Below, piece after piece: positions 43,701 to 55,093 of a DNA stretch of 64,000 nucleotides (within the stretch, counting starts at the first letter, position 1; every line of letters begins with the position of its first letter). The notes beneath the pieces were generated by a model, which did not search any database, was not told where the DNA came from, and saw only the letters and a program-made list of their open reading frames with translations. Source of the DNA: Spinacia oleracea (lineage: Eukaryota > Streptophyta > Magnoliopsida > Caryophyllales > Amaranthaceae); assembly GCF_020520425.1 (NCBI RefSeq), contig NC_079491.1:37913027-37977026 (forward strand), in the 5' to 3' direction. Both the position numbers and the translations under genes were made by a program.

Positions 43701-45562
43701 AGTAATTACTTGTATTATGTTCCTGAGTCTTGCACTTGGAATCGTTCCCGAGTCTAGCACTTGGAATCGTTCCCGAGTCTAACACTTGGAATCGTTCCCG
43801 AGTCAACTTAGGTCACTAATTATCTATGAAAGTCAACTTAGGTCACTAATTATCTATGAAAGTCAACTTTGGTCACTTATTAACAACTGCAAGTCAACTT
43901 TGGTGACTTATTAACGAAAGTCAACTTAGGTCACTTATTAACAACTGCAAGTCAACTTTGGTGACTTATTAACAACTGAAAGTCAACTTTGGTCAATTAA
44001 TTATATTCTTTCAAAGTCAACATTGATAACTTACTAATATTTTGTGAAAGTCAACTTTTGGGCACTTGTATTTAGTTGAAGTCAACTTAGATCAATTGTA
44101 TTCTGCTGAAGTCAACACAACTATGCTAATGCAATTCTTGGAATATACAGGGGTTGCTTGATGCCTTCAGAACTGTTATCCCCAATGCAGAAACAAGGTT
44201 CTGTTGTAGGCATATATGGGCCAACTTCAAACTGAAATTCCCGGGGGAGGTTTACAGAGAGTTCTTTTGGAAGGCAGCAAGGTCATCAACCAAGGTAAAC
44301 TGATTTGACTTTAAATTGTTTTTTCTGAATGCAAGTGAGTGAAGTCTGATTGTTCTATGTCTTTCCTGTTGGTACAGCATGAATTCAAAAGTAACATGGC
44401 TGAGATTCAGAAGTTGAGTGTTGAGGCATTCAATTACCTCACTGCAATTCCTGTTAGTCATTGGTCTAGGCATGGTTTTAGTCCTAGGGCCAAATCAGGA
44501 ATGTTATTGAACAACTGCTGTGAAAGCTTCAACAATGTGTTGAAGGATGCAAGGAAAAAACCAATCCTGTCCTTGATGGAATGGATCAGAAGGTATGTCA
44601 TGATGAGATGTTGTGCAAAAAGGCAAGGGTTGAAGAACTTTGAAGGCACAATCATGCCATCTGTGGTGAAGATGATAGAGATGGGCCAGAAGGAGATATA
44701 CAACATGAGACTGATCCAAGCCGATCTACATGTGTTTGAGGTTGAGCATGGTGGGGACTACTTTGTGGTGAATCTGGAGAACAAGACATGTGGATGTTAT
44801 AGGTGGACATTGATGGGGATCCTATGTTGGCATGCCCTGGCTTGTATAGCCCAACGAAGACTTGACTACGAAGACTTTGTTCACCAAGCATATCATGTGG
44901 CCACCTATGCTAGAACATATGCCCCAAAATTCAATGCAATGCCAGGACCAAAACAATGGGAAACAACTCCATATCCACAACCTCTCCCGCCAGCTTACAA
45001 ATTTATGCCTGGTAGGCCATCAAAAAGGAAGAGAAGGAAGGAGCCAGGGGAGGGAAAGAAGGGAAGCAGTAAGGGAAGCAGTTGGGTGAAGAGAACAAAG
45101 AAGCAGAATATGTGCAAGAGGTGTGGTGGACTGGGCCACTACCAGAAGAGCTGTACCAGACCCCGTTTGGCTGACATTGGAGTTCAAAAGAAAGGTGGAA
45201 GGCCAAGAAAAAGGGTAGCAGACCCTACACAACCACAACCAACACCTTCACAGGCAACCCCTTCACAGGCAACCCCTTCACAACCTGCACTCCATGCACA
45301 AACAACACCTTCACAGTCTGCATTCCATGCACAAACAACACATGTAGTTCAACCAATTCCACCTTCTAGAGCAGCAAAACAGAAGCATGTAGCAGGCAAG
45401 AAGAAGGCCCCAGCAGCAACAAAAGGGAAAGCAACAGCAACAAAAGGGAAAGCAACAGCAACCACCTCCCAAAACAGAGGAAACACTGCATCTGTTCCTG
45501 TGAATGATTTCCAAGGGTCACAACCTTCCCAAAAGAGTTGCATCTCTCAAAACAACACCTAA
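40785..45562 (+). CDS. MURA-type transposase (mudrA-like), four exons, one in-frame stop
   Basis: Exons are 40785-40882, 41241-43482, 44151-44294 and 44378-45562; all introns are GT...AG and all phases fit, giving about 1222 codons. Order: a basic N terminus (MVKRSKGKGGGTRKSR), a PB1-like region (HGGKFVSRNG), a Ser/Thr/Asp-rich linker, the MuDR DNA-binding domain, and the MULE catalytic core. The core shows the first Asp in GVDGCHLRGPYPG and the second in MSDRQKGLLDAF. A SWIM zinc finger (CGCYRW...CWHALAC), a CCHC knuckle (CKRCGGLGHYQKSC) and a Pro/Thr/Gln-rich tail with TPSQA repeats follow. TAG at 42757-42759 interrupts the DNA-binding domain in frame; codons on both sides stay in family register. 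It acts in the nucleus on the TIRs. Either it is a recently killed copy, or the stop is a sequencing or assembly error. Confidence 0.85.
41886..42075 (+). repeat. In-frame 60-base tandem repeat in the transposase linker
   Basis: Three copies encode a unit close to SVSLPTSQIIPQTHTDTT. The repeat keeps the frame and lies in the low-complexity linker before the acidic stretch. Confidence 0.75.
42757..42759 (+). other. In-frame TAG in the transposase
   Basis: The stop follows LKCTC-T, with KRKCPFKVHC after it in the same frame. This is in the Cys-rich part of the MuDR N-terminal domain. No intron with good splice sites would remove it in the sequence I examined. Confidence 0.7.
43483..44150 (+). 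repeat. Transposase intron 2 filled with two minisatellites
   Basis: The intron (GTATGC...ATACAG) lies right after the catalytic SDRQK codons. Its first half has four copies of a ~55-base unit with TTATGTTCCCGAGTCTAGC and ATGTATGTGAGTAATTACTT. Its second half has about ten copies of a ~30-base unit AGTCAACTTTGGTCACTTAT. GTCAAC words continue after the gene (45575-45690). Confidence 0.85.
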
Positions 45563-46130
45563 ATTTGTAAAAGTCAACTTTGGTTTGTTTATAACAGTCA
45601 ACATTTGTCTAATTTTGTGTACTTTTGCTTAGTTTCAAACAATTGACTAGTGTTAGACATGTGGTGGGTCACTTGTAACTCAACTTTGGTAACTCAATCT
45701 ATAATTTATGGTGTTCTCGGGTTTTTATATATTTTGTGCTCGTTTTTTTAGTATATTGTTCTCGGATTTTATATTTTGTGCTCGGTTTTTTATTATATTG
45801 TTCTCGGTTTTTTTATGTTTTTCTCGGGTTTTTATCTTGTTCTCGGTTTATTCACATTGTTATCGGGTTTTTTATATATGCTTGTCCAAGTCCAACTTTT
45901 GAATATTTTCCTCGGTTTTTTTACTCTTGCCTAAGTCGTCTCCTCATCGGGTTTTTAAGCAAAGTGATAACACAAGACATATTTTACGATAAATTTTCAA
46001 CATTTTATGCATCAAACCACAAACGCTTACATAAAGTTATACAACAACTACTACGCACTTCAAGCTACTTCAATCTACGCTTAACCAACAAACTAAAAGA
46101 ACTACAAACTTCAACCTTTTTACTCAATGC
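45563..46130. other. Shared 3' interval between the two convergent transposon genes
   Basis: It holds further AGTCAAC words, then a T-rich stretch with repeated GTTCTCGGTTTTTTAT-like units (45710-45870). It probably contains both 3' UTRs. The chance frames here are T-rich and unconvincing. Confidence 0.5.
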
Positions 46131-46649
46131 TTAACCAAAAACCTTGGCATACATTACACTGACATCAATTGAAACAATAGCACTAAAACATACAAGAATT
46201 AGGACGTGATCATTCCTAATCCCTGCCTTCACACCACCTTCTGTCATCTTCTTCATCTTGTGATACTTAATCTTCATCTTCTCATGCTCATCGTGCACCC
46301 GATTATTATCACGTTGAATACAATCAATCCTTGCCTCGAGGACTTTCACTTCACCAATCAATCTCTGTTTCTCAGCAATCAGGACATTAGTCACATCTTT
46401 CTGCCATTCCAAAATTACTTCATCCACCCAATCGAACGCATCACAACGAGCCTTACCAGTTGAGAAATCATAGAATTTGCAGCCCACGGATTTTCTTCCA
46501 GGATTATCATGTGTCCATGAAGTTCTTTGAACAACAGGGAAGCCACATCCACATATCCTAACCTTTCTCTTTGTCACGTTCATCCTCAGGAACCCTAATT
46601 TTAGAAGAAAAAAAAAATTCCCACGAACCCTAATTTCAAGAATCAACAT
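46131..46649 (-). CDS. GRF-type zinc-finger protein with coiled coil and C-terminal membrane segment
   Basis: The frame is 172 codons from 46649; the ATG at 46583 (MNVTKRKVRI), giving about 150 residues, is the better start because the GRF finger follows directly. The finger reads CGCGFPVVQRTSW, DNPGRKSVGCKFY and ARCDAFDWVDE, matching the plant zf-GRF pattern of Cys pairs, NPGR and a closing Cys with an F-W-D motif. A charged heptad-like stretch (about residues 75-135) suggests a coiled coil. The end (HVLILVCFSAIVSIDVSVMY) is hydrophobic and could anchor in a membrane. It lies inside the MuDR-like element, convergent with the transposase, in the place of mudrB. GRF fingers bind nucleic acid in better-known proteins; here the role is unknown. 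It could help transposition or be a captured host gene. Confidence 0.75.
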   Translation of the reverse strand: MLILEIRVRGNFFFLLKLGFLRMNVTKRKVRICGCGFPVVQRTSWTHDNPGRKSVGCKFYDFSTGKARCDAFDWVDEVILEWQKDVTNVLIAEKQRLIGEVKVLEARIDCIQRDNNRVHDEHEKMKIKYHKMKKMTEGGVKAGIRNDHVLILVCFSAIVSIDVSVMYAKVFG

Positions 46650-46840
46650 TGTGGAGAAGTTAGAGCAAAATAATTAGGGCTTTTAGTGTTACCTCTTAAG
46701 GAGTGCGCCGACAAGTGATTTGGTTGAGCGAATTTGGTTGAATTCCTGAGAAGAAGGATGTCGTGGTTAGAGCTTGAAGATAACTATGGCAGGAGAGAGA
46801 AAGTCGGATTTTTTTTTTAAAATAAGTTAATATATTAGTT

Positions 46841-47061
46841 AGGGCTGGGGTAAATTGGAGGGAAATTTTAAATTTTTTTTTTAAGTTTTTTTAATCCACG
46901 TGTTAGTCAACGCCGGAATCCGAGAGTTGACCACCGGAAAATCACTCTTGGTCCTTATTGACAACAAAAAATCTCAATTGGGCCTTTTTTCACCACTTTT
47001 TTTTAAAAGGTCATTTTTGACAATTTTTTGGTTTTAAAAGGTCCTTTTTGACAAATTTTCC
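46841..47061. repeat. Right TIR of the MuDR-like element
   Basis: Inverted partner of 40286-40516, ending GACAAATTTTCC before the target duplication. It probably supplies the promoter of the GRF gene. Confidence 0.9.
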
Positions 47062-47070
47062 TTAATTCGA

Positions 47071-47640
47071 TCCTACTTTGCATATGTTCTGATATCAAGA
47101 AATGTATAACTGAAAAATTAACTCACTCCTAGCTCGTTTTGTTTTGGGCTACTATGCATCGTAAAGGGCACTGGGTTAGGTAGACTCGCTATACCCACCG
47201 GTTTTTTATCGGGAAATACTGGTGGATAAAGTGACAAATGGTCACACAGCTTCGTGATAATAGGGCTAATAATTAATAGCTACATAGCTATGCAGCTATC
47301 TCTAGCTGCATATGAGCTAAAACGAAACCCCATTATAACATACTCATTTTTCTCTCTCCTCTAACCTCTCACCATTTTCTCTCTCATCAAAACCCATTTT
47401 AATTTCTCATCAAACCCTAGCTCCGATTTAACAGTTGCGCCGTCTCCCAATCGAATCGCCACTTCCTCAACGGCGCTCGACGTTCTCAGCCGCCGAACAC
47501 CGATGCTCCGCTCTTTCCTTCCGCTGCTGACGCCATTAGAATTGCTAATGCCACCGCTGCCGGCGAGATGCCATCGGAAAATATTGTATTTCTTCGGCGA
47601 TCTATTACTTTTTTACTCTTCGTCGCCGCCATGATTTCTG
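47071..47640. other. Gene-edge-like interval (CT-rich 5' UTR style)
   Basis: CT-rich sequence (TCTCTCTCCTCTAACC and similar, 47350-47400) and GC-rich, codon-like sequence (47440-47590) resemble the 5' end of a plant gene, but no continuing frame is seen. It may be a gene relic split by the LTR element that starts at 47710. Confidence 0.3.
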
Positions 47641-47709
47641 ACTAAAATTTTCTGGTCTATTTCGCCTGAAGCTAAGGATTTGATGAGGAAGATGTTCTAT
47701 AAAGATATT
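47641..47709 (+). pseudogene. Possible calcium-dependent protein kinase fragment
   Basis: About 20 codons read FWSISPEAKDLMRKMFYKDI, a good match in style to the kinase subdomain XI region of CDPKs (W-x-S-I-S-x-x-A-K-D-L-(I/V)-R-K-M). It is cut off on the right by the LTR at 47710 and has no kinase sequence upstream. The continuation, if any, would lie beyond the LTR element, outside the window. Confidence 0.45.
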
Positions 47710-49171
47710 GGTAGACACCTACTTTTGTCCCCATTCCCGCAAGGGAAAGGTTCGATGATGAAAACGTAAATCTCCACTTGACAACGCATCTCCTATAAAA
47801 TAAACGAATCTCGATTCCCCATTTCATTTCACCCGAAACCTGCTATTTATGGAAACCTGCTAAAAAAAGTAACTGCCGTAAAAGGTAGCTTCTAAATGTG
47901 GCAAATCATAAAGGATAGAAACCTGTCAGAATTAGGTGTTGCATTCCAACATAAATCCTAAATGAGATAGAAAACCGCGAGAATCCTATTCCTAATAGGA
48001 TTCGGAAATAAGAGTTACGTATTAATTAAAATCCTAACGAGCCTAGAGTTCGTAACGGGCCCAGACGCATTCCGTCATAAAATTGATACGCGCTAAAAGA
48101 CTCGAATTAATCTCAAACTCTACGGATTTTAGGAATCCGAATCTGACTAAAGAAAACAGCCCAGACCCTATTTTCGACGCCTGGCTCTCGGCGCCGAAAT
48201 CTTCGGCGCCCAGGCCTGGGCGCTGAAAGTACCTGGGTACGTGTTTTTTCCTAATTCTTTGTGGATTAGAACTCTGCAATTCTATCTTTCCACGAACTCT
48301 TCCCTATAAATAGGCCCCTAATTTCGACGTGAAGGAACACACAACAACACACAATTATATTCTGAGTATTGACTCCAACCCTTAGCCTAAGCCTCTCGCT
48401 GCGAAACTGTTCACGCGTTCTGTCGCAATCGATCCATAAATTGAACAGAACGTATCCTGTCCCATAATTGAGATTCGTTAAATAAAAAGGAGAAATAGCA
48501 AAGTCAAAGTGGTTAGTTTTCTGAGAACCGTGACGCACCTCTCAAGGGTGCGTCGTAATGTGTCCCTTTTCGATGATTTAACTGCTTTCCTCGCCCTTTT
48601 TATGAACTGTTAAACTAACCTAATCTGATTGTTCTATCACGCCTAACAAATATGATATTTTTGGGAAATCGGATTATCATGCTAGGTCCCTTAATGCTAT
48701 TTAAATCAGATAATCACGATCGAATTAGTATTATATGTTGCATATTGCTAAAATCAACTCAGATTAGTTTAATAGTTAACGCATGTCCCTTCAATTATTT
48801 ATGCTGAGCTAGTAAGGATATCCTGCCTCTGGAGTTATCGACGAGCGAATTACTCCTCTCGGTAGTTACAGTCCCCCGAACCCTCAATCTCTACCTTGCG
48901 GGTGTATATTGAGAGATCCTCACACCAGGGATCACAAGGGAACCTACGGCCGTCGTGGTCAAACGTAATTGCACTCCCTTTATGTCACGATAACCGGGTT
49001 TTGTCAGTTTTTCTCATTGTCGTTAAAAACTGAATGGCGACTCCTATATTACTAGTCAATTGGGTGTATACTCAAAGGAAATCCAATTACACTTGATTGA
49101 ATAAAAAGAATCGTCACACCCACGAAGGACAAGGTCACGCATTAGCCTCGCGCTTTTTCGACCCCCTCACA
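47710..49171 (+). repeat. 5' LTR of the Tat/Ogre-like element
   Basis: It begins GGTAGACACCTACTTTTGTC (the partner begins TGTAGACACC, so the first base has probably mutated) and ends CCCCCTCACA. The TATA-like CTATAAATAGG at 48303-48313 is a likely promoter. It contains a palindromic cluster at 48183-48232. Confidence 0.85.
48303..48313 (+). promoter_or_regulatory. Probable LTR promoter TATA box
   Basis: CTATAAATAGG is a textbook TATA box within the U3-like part of the LTR, repeated at 60105-60115 in the 3' LTR. Confidence 0.6.
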
Positions 49172-49172
49172 G

Positions 49173-49190
49173 TGGCGACTCCGCTGGGGA
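49173..49190 (+). other. Primer-binding site (tRNA-Arg type)
   Basis: TGGCGACTCCGCTGGGGA lies one base after the LTR end. Sites of this form, complementary to tRNA-Arg, are known from Tat-lineage elements such as Ogre; this supports the lineage call. Confidence 0.75.
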
Positions 49191-51618
49191 TAGTGAAGGA
49201 AATACTCGTGCTTGTAGGTAATCAAAATAGCCGAAGGGTGAAACGATCCTACCCCGCGTTTATTTCCCCATCAAGTTGGGACGACCTGAAAATCAGCATA
49301 TTAATGTGAACGGGCAGAACCTCATAACGAGTCTCGGCTCCCTCGGGAGTTGGGGCAAAGGATACCTCTTTTTCGCCAATAGGGGGGTGCTTACGCCGCG
49401 CATGTCGCCCACTCGGTACTTGTGCAGGTAGTACACCTATCCCGAACCCAATCGCTCGCTCATTAGGTCCCTCTCGCCTGCATGCCCCCTTGGCTTGCAC
49501 TTGCGGGTTGGCCTCTTGAGCGAAATTCGTCTGTTGAAGACACTACCTCGAGCGGGGCATGTGTTGGATCTACGATAGAAGCGGTACCAAGCCAGGCACA
49601 AATAAACTACCCATAGAAGCCTATCATAAACTACGTGACATATTTAATTTTCAAATCCATGTTTGTAATGTAATTATGTGTAGCGAACTATGTGACTATG
49701 TTATGATTGTGCGTACGAATAATGCTAGACAAACAATGCTAGAAAACCAACGACCTTAAAAATTGCCCAAACATTCATGAACCAATTGGCCAAAGAGTTA
49801 TACCAAAATACGTGTTCCGCAAGCCCGAACGATCGCCACAAAAATAAGCGACGCTCGGGATGGCCGTAACGAATCCCACAAACGCTGCACAACGCGTAAA
49901 GGACGTTATTAGGCAAGCACGCAAAATTGAAGTCGCATAAACAAAAGTAGACGCAAACAGAAAACGAGTACCAGTCAGGGACGCATTTTCAACGCCCCTG
50001 GCTGGGCGCCAATATTTCTCACGCCCACTGCTGGGCGCTGAAGTTGCTGCCTGGCCTTTGGTCAGGAACAGCAGCCTCGGTGCCCGCGCATAAAAAATAT
50101 ACGTAGCAAAAAAAAAAACTTTTCGTAAAAACAATTGCTACGAGGGCGTATGAAAAAGCACTCGATTCTAAAAGCGACTTGTAAAAAATAAATAACTCTT
50201 TGTGTCGTTGTTAGGCCTCCTACGACGACGATGTTCGGCACCAAAGCCGAGCATGCTAATTAAACCTTGAATGTCACATGGGCGAAGTATTCAAAAAATA
50301 AATGTTCGAATAAAGCCTTCAAAAAAATAAATGTTCAAATAAATCCGAGTCTAGACTAGGCTATGCCAAAATACAATCCAAATCCTAAGTCTTAGTTGTC
50401 TTATCCATAGAATCTGTCCTAATGCTTGGTGTCGTTCTGCAAGTTAAAAGGTTAAACCATATTGAGTCTCCCTTCCTAACATTTAAATCAATGAGCACCC
50501 ATATGTAATTGTCATCCCTTGCTAAGAATCCACGGCCTCAATACTCTCTCTCACCAATAAAAAGAACATATTATTTAATTTGCAAAATGGAAACAGTCAC
50601 ATTCTGGAAATCATTCCCCCATGGTCGCACAACCCCCAAAGTGAACCTAAGGTGTCAATACCATTAGAAAAAAATTAATGGCCTCAAGGCTTATAATCAC
50701 ATTGGGTCACGACTATCATAGTCCTCTCGAGCCACTCGCTCCTTGAAATACTACTAAGTACGGATTAAAAGATTTTCCATGAATGCAACATGACCAACCA
50801 TGAAAATACCCAAATCGGCATACCATAAGGCTACCATTGGGGTAAAGCAATACACACTAAGAGAGAAGCCGCACTAATGATTCTAGTCTTGCAAAAATAA
50901 AAATTCGATCTCCCCAATTAACTACCTTGCCAACATTAAGCAAAATGGCGCATGACAAATGAACACCCAAGGGTTAAAATCTAAAGTGTCAACCAACGAA
51001 AGTTATGGTCTAATTAGCCTAAGTCTGAGAGTCGCTTGGTCAAGTATTATAGGCTTACGCCACGTCATTGTTTTGAGTCTAGGCCACCTCCTTGTATTCA
51101 TACACGGGTTATAATCAGAAAGATTAATGAAAGTTCGAGTCTAAATCACAACTTCCAACTGGAATCTGAAAAGAAGCCAAAATTATTTTCGATGTAATTC
51201 TTTCGTTAAATTTCAATAAGGTAAAAATAACATTTTGAATCTACGCTATTTGTACATTTTAAGAAACGACTAAATACGCTTGCAAAGTAAGACAATTAAA
51301 AGGTCCACCCTAGGCCTATTAAAGCTAAAGGTCCACCCTAGGCCTACTAAAATTAAAGGTCCACTATAGGCCTACCATACGAGGCTCACTCAGTCTCGCC
51401 TCGTGACTCAAAGACCACAACCATCTACCTTTTAGCCCGAATAAAAATTGATTGAAGGATTTTATGTTGAGGGGGGAAATCCCGAGCAAAAAAGAAAAAA
51501 ATAGACAGAGAAAAGGGAGAGCGAAAAGAGCAAGCCATGAAATACTTAGCCCGTACCTTCCAAAGTGCAAAATTTACCCAAGTAAACGAAGGAAAAGAAT
51601 TGAGTCAATCAATCCAAA
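49191..51618. other. Element interior, non-coding
   Basis: No gag or pol motif is visible. It contains a paired GC palindrome module (49985-50050) and triplicated GGTCCACCCTAGGCCTA words (51300-51375). Confidence 0.5.
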
Positions 51619-52014
51619 TCATAAAATTCTACGATTTCTACCCTTTCCAATCCTTATGTTCTTAGACGCCTTCGCCTTGGGGCCCCTATTCAGCTCATTT
51701 AACCCATCCATGTTCTCATTGCCATAACCCAAGAAACCGTTACCTCGACTCTTGTTCCTGAACTTGTTATCAACTGCAAACCACGTACGGCTATTGACAC
51801 GTGCGTCATACTCATTATTTCCAAAACCTGCTCTTACACCACCATTAGCATAATGACCATGTAACTTGTTTGGATACATCCTGTTGATATACCCTTGAGC
51901 CGTCCCCATGCTACTCATTGGCCTTGGTTGATGTAAACTCATGACACTAGCTTGAGGCTGCAAATTGTGAGTCCTAAAAGATGTAATCCTTATGCTTGAC
52001 CAATACCTATACAA
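51619..52014 (-). pseudogene. YTH-domain (ECT-type) protein gene fragment inside the retroelement
   Basis: The minus strand encodes about 130 residues rich in plant ECT signatures: HQPRPMSSMGTAQGYINRMY, VRAGFGNNEYDARVNSRTW, and GNGFLGYGNENMDGLNELNR followed by GPKAK. In ECT proteins this region lies directly N-terminal to the m6A-binding YTH domain. The YTH domain itself is not present; the frame ends at 51619 in divergent sequence. It is antisense to the retroelement, intronless in this stretch and flanked by element sequence, so it looks captured. It is not expected to bind m6A. Confidence 0.75.
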
Positions 52015-52174
52015 CTCAACTTATCCTATCTCATTCAACCCATCTTTCAAACCGTCTTGAGTCACAAATAAAAAAGAGACAAATGAAAAGTACATTCTAC
52101 GCTCAACGTAAAAATAAAAAAATAAAAAAAAATGTAAAAAAAGAAAACTTTGCAAAGCGCCTTTAAAAGTTAGT

Positions 52175-55093
52175 CTAAAAAGAATAAGAAGCATTTAGCG
52201 CACCAAAAAATATCCGCCCAGAAATAATTTTCAGCGCCCACAGCTGGGCGCCGAAATATTTAACGCCCCAGCCTGGGCGCTGAATCTCTCTGCTCGCCAA
52301 ATTTTGTCCAGAAGTGCTCGTCATTTTATCCGCACATAAACGGAAAATAACGAACACTTGGAGGGGTACAACACGTATTCAGGTATACGTACCAAAAAAA
52401 ACACATGAAAAGAAAATACATGTACGCAAAAATATAAAACAAATTTTTTGGCTTACGGCAAGGCAGCAGATTTAAATAATAATAAACTTCACTTATTCTA
52501 CCGTTTCAAATAATATGTTTCCACCTCATAACACACTTGTTTAAAATCGGCATTCTATGAAACCATTTTCTAGGCTAAGAACTACGCAAGACCTGATTCC
52601 AAATTAAATCTATTTAAGGCGGATACGTAGGCAATCCATGATTCGGTCCAACCAATTTGCAAAAATGTTAGAGCCTATAGAATAACAAGAATAAGAAATA
52701 GAGTCCCTTATTGAAATTTAATTACTTGCAATCCAAGTCGAAAGAAAAATTTAAGTCAAAGAAAGAATCCAAGTCGTCAAGATGCCAAAATGAGCACACA
52801 TCGAAAAATAATAAAGGGCACGTACCCTTGCCAGAAGGAGCACTCACACTCCTAGGCACTTAGCCAAGACTCAAAAGATCACTCTGCCTCAATTGAATGG
52901 GGGCTAACGCAAGCGTCCATGACCTCTAAAGTACTCGACTTGACCCTCCCTAAAGCGAACTAACTCACTTAAAGACTTTCTTTCACCACTAGACATAGTC
53001 GTTCGCTTAAAGACTTTCTTTCACCACTAGACACAGTCATGATCGCCAACAAGTAGTAAAGGCAGTAAGCTTGCAATGGAAAAGATTGTTCTACGGCATC
53101 GCCCCATCGTTCCTTCGAACTCAGGGCACCCGTTCATGGTAATTCAAATGCTTGCTAATTCCCTTTGAAAAAAAAAAATCAGAAATTGTCAATAGGACTT
53201 GACACTTAACCAAGGCTCACTCTACTCAGACATATGACACGGGCGTCTAAACATCAAAATATGAAAGCATCATTAATGGGAAGACATAATAGCAACTGGG
53301 GGCTAAAAATTGAAATGAAAGAGCTAGGGAAAGAACTAAGTATACCTTGACCTTTTGTACGGACATACACCAAGTAAATCTAAGTCGATTTGAAAACGGT
53401 TTATATTCCTGCAATTCTGGAAAAGATGACCCTAAAAGCCTGAAAGCATATGCCAAACGGGCACAAGTATATCTTGACACCTGCACCCTGGCTTCCAGCA
53501 AATCCTTAGACAGCATTCCAAAAAACGAAACAGTATTTTGATTCACTCATATAACCCTTCTATAAGTCAACTTACTTAGGACACCTCGGATTGTACACAG
53601 TAGGATTCGGATTTTAAATAATTTTCAAATGATTTTTAAAGACTTCTTCGAACATAATAAAGTGTCGTTGGTTTAATCTAAATATGCGTTTTGCAAGTGA
53701 GTCAAAGATATTTCTAAATATAATTATGGGTAAAGAAAGGCACCTAGCTTTTGGTCAAGGCACACTCCAACATGTGACTACCTTGACCATGGCAATGTCG
53801 CACAATACGACATTTACAAAAGAAGTAGCAGATCACTACTCGAACGTACCTCGCACTAAACGAGTCTGGTTCAAACTATTCATGATCCATGTCACCATGA
53901 ATGCATAAAGACGTATGCAAAGCATTATAACACCAGGCCAATCCCGTAGCTACAATTGGGGGCTTGAGAAAAACACTCTAAAAATACTCGAAATGACGAT
54001 TTTATCGCAAATTCTCGACGCTAATGTTATACATATGTCATAGGGGCTCAATCCTAAGCTTTAATCGTGCAAAACGAACCTTAGAATGGCTACAACCCCT
54101 CCCAAATTCTAAAGCACTACTTAGAATATATAAAGTCACCCCACTAACAAGGGTAACTGAAAATCGCGAGTCACCAAAACTCCGATCAAACCACTGCACA
54201 TAACGCTCGCCCTATAAAGCGCCCGTTACACAGTCTACATCGTTCCAAAGCAAAAGCGAAAGAAAAAAAATCAAAAAAACTGTCAAAGTTCTGCCCAGAA
54301 ATCATTTTCAACGCCCAGAGCTGGGCGCCGATATCTTTAACGCCCCAGCCTGGGCGCTGAATATCTCTGCTTGCTAAATCTTGCCCTGATATAAAAACAA
54401 GAAAGAAACACCTATGAATCCTCGCATCGGACGAAGTAATAAGCCGTGCAAACCAACGCAAAAGGTGCTACACTTGTTCGAGCACCTGAACGAGGCGTGA
54501 TCCAATGAAATGATATCCCAACACCTGGAGAAATGTTCTAATACATGTTGTTAGGCCACACAAGCCTACGTCGCACCATAAGTTCAACCGTCCCACGGTA
54601 CAAGTCTAAAAGAAGAGTAAGGCATGTTGCACTAATGTAGGCACGACCAAGAGCACGTGTAAAAGAGGCAAAGACTACTTATCGCCCAAATTCAAAATGC
54701 AAGCCACACGACTTCTACATTAAGGATTAAAAGGTAGCAAAATATTACCTACCACGGAAGGGATAGCTCGCACCTACACGAGCGGAACCCCAAGGCATCT
54801 TTCTCGAAAGAACCTACAAAAATCGTACGCCAAAAGGAAGCATCCCAACATGCATACTTGGGGGCTCCAAGCTACGAAACAACCATAACAAAATAAAAAA
54901 AATCTCGAAGCAAATGTTTGAAAAATCGAAAGGGCACGATGTTTGAGCCCACTTCATGAATGGGCCTGAACCCTAGCAAGCTTCTAAGACAACTATTCAA
55001 AATTAGTCATTGCTCAAAAAAAAATGATTCAAGCAAACTGATTAATGGACCGCACGCAACGGCCATTCTATGAACGCTCGTTCACACATACAT
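52175..55093. other. Element interior with palindromes and purine motifs, non-coding
   Basis: It holds GC palindrome modules (52222-52290, 54299-54365), a direct 36-base-type repeat with AAAGACTTTCTTTCACCACT (52969 and 53009), and TGGGGGCT motifs at 52898, 53297, 53957 and 54859. No gene is recognised. Confidence 0.5.

Larger units (their letters stand above)
40286..47061. mobile_element. MuDR-like (Mutator) transposon with two genes, near-intact
   Basis: Perfect 9-bp target duplications TTAATTCGA (40277-40285 and 47062-47070) bracket 6776 bases. The TIRs (40286-40516 and 46841-47061) are long and closely matched, opening GAAAAATTTGTCAAAAAGG. The left half carries a spliced mudrA-type transposase gene reading right; the right half carries a GRF zinc-finger gene reading left. 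Both would be driven from the TIRs, as in maize MuDR. The matching TIRs and exact duplication point to a fairly recent insertion. The only evident lesion is one stop codon in the transposase. Confidence 0.9.

Noticed and set aside
43505-44110. CRISPR-like direct repeats
   Set aside because: The repeats are imperfect, have no constant spacers and sit in a plant transposase intron; they are minisatellites.
53247-53546. 99-codon minus-strand frame as a gene
   Set aside because: No recognisable domain; it lies in non-coding element interior and the plus strand is open over the same stretch.
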